11,723 bases of DNA from DATCLA01 sp036564195 (lineage in GTDB: Bacteria > Bacillota > UBA4882 > UBA8346), in the NCBI GenBank assembly GCA_036564195.1, contig DATCLA010000266.1:1-11723 (forward strand). The letters are read 5' to 3'. The notes under the pieces were generated by a model. It made no database searches. It had not been told where the DNA came from and saw nothing but the letters and a program-made list of their open reading frames with translations. Of the stretch, positions 6,338-11,723 are shown piece by piece. The translations under genes were made by a program, and so were the position numbers. How positions within the stretch are numbered: the first letter of the stretch is position 1; every line of letters starts with the position of its first letter.

Positions 6338-8073
6338 TAGGAATTCACCTGCCCTTTCCAACGGGTAATTTTACGAATGAATATTTCCCCAAGTAAGATA
6401 ATGATTAACGCAATTGCTGCCAATGCTGCTGCATACACTGTTTCACCGTCTTCGTTTAAAGTATAGATGGCAACCCCGATAGTACGAGTGGTCGGACCGT
6501 ATAACAGAACCGATGTGGTCAATTCCCGTAACGCCGGTAAGAAGATGAGGAAGAATGCGGCAACCATTCCCGGTTTGATTAACGGTAGTACGATGTGACG
6601 CATTGATTCCCAGTGAGTCGCGCCGCAGGCGCGGGCGGCCTCTTCCAGAGAATCGGATACCTGTTCCAACGCAGCAGAGTTCGATTTGATGGAAAATGCC
6701 ATATAACGCGCAATGTAAGCGACAAAGATAATTCCGGCCGTGTTATAGAGGTTTAATCCGAACTGGCCGCTCCACATCAAAATCACACCTAAGGCAATCA
6801 CCGTACCAGGTAGCGAGAAGGGCAACACCCCTAAAAACTCCAGAATAAACTTTCCGCGCACCTTCAGTTTTACAATTACATAAGAGATCATGGTGCCGGC
6901 CAACATCGTAACTATTGCCGCAGCCAATGAGATGTAAATACTATTCCAAATTGCATCGCGGGTTAATTGCCAGGAAAACAGGATATATTTAAAATTATCC
7001 CAAGTCATATTGTTCAAAGTGATCGGTAACCCATAAGTTTTCAAACCACCAACTAAAAAGATGGTAACCGTCGGCAGCGCCACGGTAATCAGGATGTAAA
7101 GAATACTAAGAATCAAAAGAGGATATTTTAAACCTCTTAGCTTCAGTACTACCGGACGCATACTCTTACCGGCGATAATCTGGAAACGGCCCTTTTTCAA
7201 GAGCAAGTTTTGACACCATAAAATCAATGCGGCTGAAATCACAAGAACGGTAGAGAGAATCGTCCCTACCCGAATGGCTTTAAAACTTCCGCCGCTTTGA
7301 TAAATCCGTTCATAGATCTTGGTCGGAATATTATAAATTCCAACTTCAGTACCTAAAATTGATGGTACGCCGAAATGCGCCAAGGAATATAAGGCGACTA
7401 ACAACGCACCTGCCACAATACTGGGAGTTACTAAGGGTAAAGTTATCTTCCGGGTAATGGTCAACAAACCGGCTCCGGAAATCCGCGCCGATTCTTCCAG
7501 GGTTGGGTCCATTCGTTCCAAAGCGCCACTCACTTGTAAAAAGACGAACGGGAACAGATACATGGTTTCAACGGCAATAATGCCGGGCATCCCATAAATA
7601 TTGAAAATCGGGTTTTCCAATCCCAACAGGTTCATCAGAAAGACATTAATATAACCGCCCCGCGGCGAAAGTAACATCTTCCACGCTAAAGCGCCGATAA
7701 ACGACGGAAGCATAAATGGAATCAAAAACATGACTTTCATTAAATTTTTTAGCGGTAGATCCGTCCGTGCAATCAACCAGGCAAAAAAAACTCCGATGAT
7801 GGTGCTGAAGAAAGTTACACCGATAGCAATATATACCGAATTCAGCAAGGCTTTATAAGTATCTTTTTCACTTAAGACTCTTATCATATCGGCCAGATTT
7901 AATTTGCCATCCACGAAAAAAGCATTCCACAGGATCAGTAGGACGGGGATCGCCACAAACACCACCAGTACCAGGATCGAAAGTAGCAAGACTAACTCTG
8001 CCGCTCCCCAGTGATACTGGTGTTTCCCCATTGAAGGACCGTTGGGCTTAACTAGGCTTTTAATCAGATTCAT
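6337..8073 (-). CDS. Fused double-domain ABC permease (FbpB-like)
   Basis: A 578-residue membrane protein consisting of two homologous permease halves, with about twelve hydrophobic segments. Each half carries the cytoplasmic EAA loop that docks the ATPase: LEESARISGAG with a downstream LPL (about 192-214), and LEEAARACGAT with LPL (about 476-498). This fused form is typical of ferric-iron and some phosphonate or related importers, where one polypeptide forms the whole channel. The first transmembrane segment is about residues 26-50, with a short cytoplasmic N-terminus. The ATG overlaps the ATPase 1 stop as TGATG, and its end overlaps the ATPase 2 start. A single channel is therefore made in step with both ATPases. 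The two EAA loops differ in sequence, which is compatible with each half binding a different ATPase. Confidence 0.92.
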   Translation of the reverse strand: MNLIKSLVKPNGPSMGKHQYHWGAAELVLLLSILVLVVFVAIPVLLILWNAFFVDGKLNLADMIRVLSEKDTYKALLNSVYIAIGVTFFSTIIGVFFAWLIARTDLPLKNLMKVMFLIPFMLPSFIGALAWKMLLSPRGGYINVFLMNLLGLENPIFNIYGMPGIIAVETMYLFPFVFLQVSGALERMDPTLEESARISGAGLLTITRKITLPLVTPSIVAGALLVALYSLAHFGVPSILGTEVGIYNIPTKIYERIYQSGGSFKAIRVGTILSTVLVISAALILWCQNLLLKKGRFQIIAGKSMRPVVLKLRGLKYPLLILSILYILITVALPTVTIFLVGGLKTYGLPITLNNMTWDNFKYILFSWQLTRDAIWNSIYISLAAAIVTMLAGTMISYVIVKLKVRGKFILEFLGVLPFSLPGTVIALGVILMWSGQFGLNLYNTAGIIFVAYIARYMAFSIKSNSAALEQVSDSLEEAARACGATHWESMRHIVLPLIKPGMVAAFFLIFLPALRELTTSVLLYGPTTRTIGVAIYTLNEDGETVYAAALAAIALIIILLGEIFIRKITRWKGQVNS

Positions 8074-9164
8074 CAGGACACCTCTTCCTCCAAGCTTTGC
8101 CTTTCAAACCATTTTAAATTGTGAAACCGGAGAAAGCAGGGATCGCCTTCAGCATAGAATCGACTGCAGTTCAAAGCTTCCTGAGTATCCTGCTGAACCC
8201 GTAATACGTGATCCCCAAGCTGAATCCGGTAATCAATAATCGGCCCTAATAAAGCCACCCGTTTAACAATACCTTGAATCTGGGTTGCTTCCGGAACTAA
8301 CTCAATATCCATCGGGCGTAAACCAAGTAAGGCTGTTTCAGTCCGGAAAGGACTTGTTAAGGAAGAATCAAGATCCAAATTAGTTCCTTCTATAAACGCC
8401 TGGTTCTTTCTAAACTCAACCGGCAGAAAATTGGCAATTCCCACAAACCGGAAGACATACGTATCAACCGGCCGTTCATAGATTTCCTCCGGAGTTCCGA
8501 CTTGACGGATGACCCCGTCATGATCGAAAACGGCGATCCGGTCGGAGAGCGCAAGGGCAACTTCTTGGTCATGGGTTACATAGAGAATGGTCACTCCGGT
8601 CTTTCTTTGTAAATCCTTGATCTCAAACCGCATCTCTTCCCGCAGGTTAGCGTCAAGATTACTTAGGGGTTCATCTAACAACATAATTTCAGGCTGGGAG
8701 ACCAAAGCCCGTGCTAAAGCCACCCGTTGTTGCTGACCTCCGGAAAGTTGATACGGTAAACGATGTTCCAAACCATTCAGTCCTACTTGTTTAATCACTT
8801 GCAAAGCCCGCTGGTTGGCTTCATCCTTGGGAATTTTTTGAATGATCAAAGGATAAATCACATTTTCAATTACAGTTTTATGCGGCCAAACTGCATAATC
8901 CTGGAACACAACACCAATTTTACGGGACTCCGGTGGGAGGTTGATCCGTTTTTCAGCACTGACTACCAAGCGGTCTCCAATCAATATTTCACCTTGGTCC
9001 GGCGTTTCAAAACCGGCAATCATTCGTAAAATAACGGTCTTACCACATCCGGAGGGGCCCAAAAAGGTCAGGCATTCACCATCTTTAACGGTAATATTAA
9101 TATCTGTAACAACCCGATGCCGGTGATAGGACTTACTAATCCGGTTTAGCCTTACCTCAGCCAT
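8073..9164 (-). CDS. ABC importer ATPase 1 (Fe/phosphonate/polyamine class)
   Basis: A 363-residue nucleotide-binding subunit with intact Walker A GPSGCGKT (36-43), Q-loop Q88, LSGGQ (140-144), Walker B MLLDEP (161-166), SNLD and switch histidine H198, all at the same positions as in ATPase 2. A C-terminal TOBE-type domain follows (about 240-350, with LGLRPMDIEL and GIVKRVALLGPIIDY) and ends in an acidic tail, SLEEEVS. It is the second gene of the transporter operon. It lies 88 nt after the binding-protein gene, across a hairpin, and overlaps the permease start. The ATG is preceded by GAGGTG five bases upstream. The conserved WPH after the Q-loop and the shared EEMRFEIKDLQ block show close kinship with ATPase 2; the TOBE domains are more diverged. 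Confidence 0.92.
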   Translation of the reverse strand: MAEVRLNRISKSYHRHRVVTDINITVKDGECLTFLGPSGCGKTVILRMIAGFETPDQGEILIGDRLVVSAEKRINLPPESRKIGVVFQDYAVWPHKTVIENVIYPLIIQKIPKDEANQRALQVIKQVGLNGLEHRLPYQLSGGQQQRVALARALVSQPEIMLLDEPLSNLDANLREEMRFEIKDLQRKTGVTILYVTHDQEVALALSDRIAVFDHDGVIRQVGTPEEIYERPVDTYVFRFVGIANFLPVEFRKNQAFIEGTNLDLDSSLTSPFRTETALLGLRPMDIELVPEATQIQGIVKRVALLGPIIDYRIQLGDHVLRVQQDTQEALNCSRFYAEGDPCFLRFHNLKWFERQSLEEEVS

Positions 9165-9204
9165 GTTTGCACCTCGGTTTCAGTATGAATTAATAGGAAA
9201 TTGT

Positions 9205-9238
9205 AAAAAGACAGAGGCGCTTCCCCACGCTGCGCCTC
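9205..9238 (-). terminator. Hairpin attenuator between binding protein and ATPase 1
   Basis: On the minus strand GAGGCGC (9238-9232) and GCGCCTC (9220-9214) form a perfect GC-rich 7-bp stem with an 11-nt loop, followed by TGTC and TTTTT. It lies 15 bases after the binding-protein stop codon. A weak terminator or RNase-blocking stem here would keep binding-protein mRNA more abundant than that of the membrane subunits, a common arrangement in ABC importer operons. Confidence 0.7.
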
Positions 9239-9252
9239 CCGGGAACTACTGA

Positions 9253-10242
9253 TTAATTTAACATGATGTTAGTAAATTTCTCAATGATGGCTTGTTTTTC
9301 TTTGACCATCTTTTGATAATCCATCGGAATCGCCCGGCGCACCGCTTCATCAATTTCAATCATGCCATATTTTTTGGCAACCGGAACATCCCGGCGGACC
9401 GGTAAGGTATAATTATTAGCAATTATCCGCTGGCCCTGTTGGGATAAGATAAAATCAACAAAGATTTTAGCTGCTTTTAAATTACGAGTAGCTTTAAAAA
9501 TAGCGATCGGGCTAGGTACTACCAACATTTCTGGGGGGTATACAAATCCAAGGGTAGCGCCTTTTTTAATTTTATCAATTGTAATATAGTCAACACCGAT
9601 ACAGGCTTTTAAATCACCGGAAGCAGTATCGTCCACCACTTGACCCGAACCTTGTCCTACTTTAGCACCGTTATCCCTGAATTTTTTAAACAATTCCCAG
9701 CCAAAAGTTTTTTGCAACATCGCCACGCTGACCATTGCTGTTCCCGATAAGGCCGGGTTGGCAATGCCGAAACTACCGGCATACTGTTTGTCCAGTAAAT
9801 CGTGCCAACTTTTTGGCGCTACTTTAACTTTACTGGTATTATAGGCGATCCCTAAAGTACCCAACCGGGCCGGGGTAAACTCACCATCCGGGTCCTTTAC
9901 CGGACTGACTACATATTTAGCTTGAGGGGAAATATATCTTTTTAATAATTTTTGCTGTTTTAGTTGGTAAAAATCCGGTATTTCACTGGTCCACAGGACA
10001 TCGGCAACCAGTCTGCCTGCCTGCCGCTCGGCAGCAATTTTCGCCATCAATTTGCCGGCTCCGGCGGAATAATAATCAAACTGGATTTTAGGATATTTTT
10101 TAACAAAACTATCCCGAATTTCGCCAATCAAAGTTTCTTTCATCGAGGTATAAACCATTAATTTAAGTTTTGGAGCGGCAAAAACGGACGGTGTTAACAT
10201 TACTGCAATCAAGATACCAAGCATAAATTTCTTCATTTTCAT
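9253..10242 (-). CDS. Periplasmic substrate-binding protein of an ABC importer (FbpA/AfuA-like)
   Basis: A 329-residue exported protein. Residues 1-22 form a Sec signal peptide (positive MKMKK, hydrophobic core, VFA-APK cleavage). No cysteine follows, so it is not a lipoprotein. The mature part begins KLKLMVYTSMKETLIGEI and continues through ADVLWTSE (80-87), GTLGIAYN (128-135), NPALSGTAM (162-170) and a hinge-distal GVDYITIDKIKKGA (216-229). This matches the two-lobe family that binds ferric iron, phosphonates or similar anions. The twin tyrosine of classic ferric-binding FbpA is reduced to a single D-Y at 218-219, so iron is not assured. It is the first gene of the operon. The ATG at 10240-10242 is chosen; ATG two codons later has equal ribosome-site spacing (GAGGGAG). 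Confidence 0.88.
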   Translation of the reverse strand: MKMKKFMLGILIAVMLTPSVFAAPKLKLMVYTSMKETLIGEIRDSFVKKYPKIQFDYYSAGAGKLMAKIAAERQAGRLVADVLWTSEIPDFYQLKQQKLLKRYISPQAKYVVSPVKDPDGEFTPARLGTLGIAYNTSKVKVAPKSWHDLLDKQYAGSFGIANPALSGTAMVSVAMLQKTFGWELFKKFRDNGAKVGQGSGQVVDDTASGDLKACIGVDYITIDKIKKGATLGFVYPPEMLVVPSPIAIFKATRNLKAAKIFVDFILSQQGQRIIANNYTLPVRRDVPVAKKYGMIEIDEAVRRAIPMDYQKMVKEKQAIIEKFTNIMLN

Positions 10243-10251
10243 CTCTCCCTC

Positions 10252-10281
10252 TTAATTCAATTTATGGTAAGCAAGTTTCAT
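10252..10281 (-). CDS. Possible 9-codon leader ORF upstream of the binding-protein gene
   Basis: ATG at 10281-10279 starts a tiny frame encoding MKLAYHKLN, with TAA at 10254-10252, nine bases before the binding-protein start. A strong AGAGAGGAG (10300-10292) sits ten bases upstream of its ATG. Such a site has no other obvious use, since the binding protein has its own GAGGGAG. It could be a coupling or leader peptide or simply a chance frame. Nothing about its composition indicates which amino acid, if any, it would sense. Confidence 0.3.
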   Translation of the reverse strand: MKLAYHKLN

Positions 10282-10305
10282 AATTCCCAAACTCCTCTCT
10301 TAATG

Positions 10306-10346
10306 CAATATATTGAGTGACCACTCGGACAAAACACAATATATTG
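10306..10346. promoter_or_regulatory. Twin palindromic operator candidates CAATATATTG
   Basis: Two identical perfect 10-bp palindromes, CAATATATTG, at 10306-10315 and 10337-10346. Their centres are 31 bp apart, close to three helical turns. The right copy extends to a 14-bp palindrome (ACACAATATATTGT core). Both lie in the leader between the predicted promoter and the binding-protein gene. The arrangement suits cooperative binding by a dimeric repressor. The protein is not identifiable. Confidence 0.55.
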
Positions 10347-10441
10347 TATTAAAATTTTTCCAGTTGTAATTATGAAACCGCTTTAGTAATTTTACCGAAT
10401 GTGTTTCCCATCGCACCGCTCGTAAATTAATAATGTATAAT

Positions 10442-10460
10442 ATTATTTATCATTAATAAT
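10442..10460. promoter_or_regulatory. AT-rich inverted repeat at the predicted transcript start
   Basis: ATTATT (10442-10447) and AATAAT (10455-10460) are perfect arms around a 7-base centre, giving a 19-bp site directly downstream of the -10 box. The length and A/T pattern recall a Fur box, but only about half the positions agree with the consensus, which is weak in AT-rich DNA. Plausible as an operator; identity uncertain. Confidence 0.3.
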
Positions 10461-10465
10461 TTAAA

Positions 10466-10494
10466 AGTTTACCATATACTACCTAAATTGTCAA
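10466..10494 (-). promoter_or_regulatory. Promoter of the transporter-chemoreceptor operon
   Basis: A perfect TTGACA (-35, 10494-10489), a 17-bp spacer and TAAACT (-10, 10471-10466) on the minus strand. The predicted start near 10459 gives a leader of about 217 nt before the binding-protein gene, long enough for the twin palindromes and the possible leader ORF. The -10 box is imperfect, so the strength may be moderate or activator-dependent. Confidence 0.6.
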
Positions 10495-10840
10495 CTTATG
10501 GGCGCCACTGCACAAAACATATATTAACCAATAGAAATGTGATAATTATGTTATTCCCCATGTTCTTTATGTAGACTTAATTAAAAGGAATAGCTTTCTT
10601 TTAGAGGAATCCTTATAGATTGACTTGTAAGGGAATCGAATATGTAGATTAAAAAGCAGTAAAATGGTAACCGGCGAAGTGCTGTTACTATATTTATTAA
10701 TGTGGCAATGAACGGTAAAGTAGAAGCATTACTGGTTTGATGGTTACAGTTTGCATTAAATTTATTTTTAAATTTTGCAGATATTTCTTTGCTTTTCTTC
10801 CAAAAACTCGCTCTTCTAATTGTGATGTTTTCTCTATTTA

Positions 10841-10894
10841 GGCTTCCGGGAAGAGCGGTAAACCTCTTTGAGACGGAAGCCCTTCCTTTTTTTT
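10841..10894 (+). terminator. Plus-strand terminator-like hairpin with T8 tract
   Basis: GGCTTCCG (10841-10848) pairs with CGGAAGCC (10874-10881). A nested AAGAG/CTCTT stem (10851-10855 with 10864-10868) closes on an 8-nt loop. Five bases later comes TTTTTTTT (10887-10894). The orientation fits a plus-strand transcript, yet no plus-strand gene precedes it. The 5-base gap before the T-run makes it imperfect. Confidence 0.5.
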
Positions 10895-11130
10895 GTAGGA
10901 TAGCTATCTAAAGATTTTTTTCTTTTTATCCTGAAAATTCAGTCCAAAAATTTAGCCTAATCTCCGTTGCTTTTTTCGGTAGTAGACTTTGACGGAGCAA
11001 GGTAATTATCCGACGCAGGTTGCTGCAATGGAATTAACTAATATCCCTTTTATCTAGGCTGGTAAAATGCACTTAGGAAATTTATAGTCAGTTACGCAAC
11101 TTGTTTTAATGGTTAATAAAGCTAATCTGT

Positions 11131-11222
11131 TTTACCGATTCAATCACCCCGCTCGCTAATTCAGATACCGATACTGGCGACTCATGGTTTTAGGGTTTAC
11201 CATATTTACCACATTTCGTCAA
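11131..11222 (-). repeat. Degenerate second copy of the transporter promoter/leader blocks
   Basis: On the minus strand TTGACG (11222-11217), a 17-bp spacer and TAAACC (11199-11194) mirror the transporter promoter 728 bp away. The two share the 11-mer ATATGGTAAAC across the spacer and -10. Two more shared blocks follow in the same order: CGAGCGG (11155-11149, matching 10422-10416) and TCGGTAAA (11138-11131, matching 10398-10391). Spacing between blocks is similar but not identical. It may be a decayed duplication or a second, orphan promoter. Confidence 0.45.
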
Positions 11223-11241
11223 TTTGGGACAACAGCCCAAA
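11223..11241. repeat. Short inverted repeat upstream of the orphan promoter
   Basis: TTTGGG (11223-11228) and CCCAAA (11236-11241) flank a 7-base centre directly behind the TTGACG -35 box. This is the position where an activator or repressor dimer could bind. No T-run follows it on either strand, so it is not a terminator. Confidence 0.35.
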
Positions 11242-11536
11242 CCTCTATGTGAAAAGACACAACTTAATTATTTCATCTGATTTTTTATGTAGCCTTTGTT
11301 GGGATTGTTTCTATTACTTTCTTTGACAATTTAAAGAATTACATAATTTATGATTTAAGCTTTGGCTCACAATAGAACAATAGATCGATAGATTACATCC
11401 AGGCTAGTCACTATATAGGATTTATTAAGGTAATTATGCAACTCCCTCAAATCAAAGTTCTTATAAAAAAAGAAACCTGCTGCATCCCACAGAGAAATCT
11501 CAATAGAACACTAACCAGTAAAGTCCGGAAAGTAAT

Positions 11537-11575
11537 AAAAAAACAGCTTCCCATGTTTAGTAAGACAGGAAGCTG
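11537..11575 (-). terminator. Intrinsic terminator of the gene at the right edge
   Basis: On the minus strand CAGCTTCC (11575-11568) and GGAAGCTG (11551-11544) form a perfect 8-bp stem with a 16-nt loop, followed directly by TTTTTTT (11543-11537). It lies 40 bases after the stop codon of the partial gene, so it separates that gene from the intergenic region. Confidence 0.88.
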
Positions 11576-11614
11576 GTGCCTCAGGGGTTGTAACAGTTCA
11601 TTTCTTAACCAAAA

Positions 11615-11722
11615 TTACTCTCTCCTGGTTCTTTTATGCCGCTCCGAACGGGGAACCTCCGCCGGCCAGAGCTCCATCGGACGGCCTTCTCGGATTGCCG
11701 CAGCTAAGTTAGTAAAAATTCT
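11615..11722 (-). CDS. C-terminal fragment of an unidentified protein
   Basis: A minus-strand frame open to the right edge encodes 35 residues, including NLAAAIREGRPMELWP, and ends in the basic tail ERHKRTRRE before TAA (11617-11615). A strong terminator follows 40 bases later, which supports a real gene end. The fragment suggests an amphipathic helix followed by a positively charged tail, possibly contacting nucleic acid. It is too short for family assignment. Confidence 0.6.
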   Translation of the reverse strand, partial: RIFTNLAAAIREGRPMELWPAEVPRSERHKRTRRE

Positions 11723-11723
11723 C

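Larger units (their letters stand above)
10243..11536. other. AT-rich intergenic region without a convincing gene
   Basis: About 1.3 kb with no credible protein frame on either strand and base composition visibly richer in A/T than the flanking genes. The left 250 bp hold the transporter promoter and leader elements. The rest holds a degenerate second copy of the promoter blocks (11131-11222), a plus-strand terminator-like hairpin (10841-10894), small palindromes such as GATAGCTATC (10899-10908), and otherwise nothing recognised. It may be the remains of decayed genes or may encode small RNA. Confidence 0.6.

Noticed and set aside
8390..8572. 60-codon minus-strand frame inside ATPase 1
   Set aside because: Alternate frame of a well-conserved ATPase gene. 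Its basic, serine-rich translation is typical of a shadow.
11131..11190. Nine-codon frame MSRQYRYLN in the second promoter copy, resembling the MKLAYHKLN leader frame
   Set aside because: It has no ribosome site, and the shared Y and LN positions in such short peptides are not meaningful.
11323..11351. Plus-strand TTGACA with an AT-rich segment downstream
   Set aside because: The best -10 at correct spacing is only ATTTAT. TATGAT would need a 20-bp spacer, and no transcript unit follows except the rejected edge frame.
10243..11536. CRISPR array, tRNA or rRNA gene, insertion sequence
   Set aside because: No regularly spaced repeats, no cloverleaf with CCA-type end, and no transposase-like frame or paired terminal inverted repeats were seen on either strand.
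11436..11723. Plus-strand frame open to the right edge (starts MQLPQIKVLIKK), with a weak AAGG upstream
   Set aside because: It runs antisense across a strong minus-strand terminator and across the credible C-terminus at 11615-11722. Its composition is erratic, with many K, C and S residues, so it is most likely a shadow.

Overview
The window looks like chromosomal DNA of an anaerobic, Bacillota-type bacterium. The evidence is a complete T-box tRNA-sensing leader, strong purine-rich ribosome binding sites (GAGGGGAG, AAGGGGA), frequent TTG starts and a paaK-ACT gene pair. The solute-binding protein has an ordinary signal peptide with no lipobox cysteine, which hints at a lineage with a periplasm and outer membrane. 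That is inference only. Every complete gene is on the minus strand, so transcription runs from high to low coordinates.

Layout, left to right. The first 73 bases are the tail of a plus-strand gene, followed by a hairpin that can terminate both converging transcripts. Positions 189-3001 hold a minus-strand operon read as paaK (phenylacetate-CoA ligase), a double-ACT-domain protein, then a HAD-family hydrolase. It is preceded by a near-consensus promoter (3392-3420) and a T-box leader (3049-3385). The leader can be folded by eye into Stem I with a K-turn, a 7-nt antiterminator bulge and a 12-bp terminator. Its specifier triplet reads UUC (Phe). This is the most interesting system here. It implies that the ligase is induced when charged tRNA-Phe is scarce, which fits salvage of phenylacetate into phenylalanine rather than phenylacetate degradation.

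Positions 3576-10242 hold a second minus-strand operon: solute-binding protein, ATPase 1, fused double permease, ATPase 2 and a methyl-accepting chemotaxis protein. The ATPase-permease-ATPase block is translationally coupled through TGATG and TAATG overlaps. The chemoreceptor follows after 29 nt. The transporter is of the Fe(III)/phosphonate (FbpABC-like) class. It is unusual in having two apparently intact, different ATPases for one fused permease and in ending with a chemoreceptor. Import and taxis toward the same solute are therefore probably linked.

Positions 10243-11536 are an AT-rich region of about 1.3 kb without a convincing gene. Next to the transporter it holds a predicted promoter, a long leader with twin CAATATATTG palindromes 31 bp apart, and a possible 9-codon leader ORF. 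Farther out is a second, degenerate copy of the promoter and leader motifs (11131-11222) and a plus-strand terminator-like hairpin. The window ends with the C-terminus of another minus-strand gene and its terminator.
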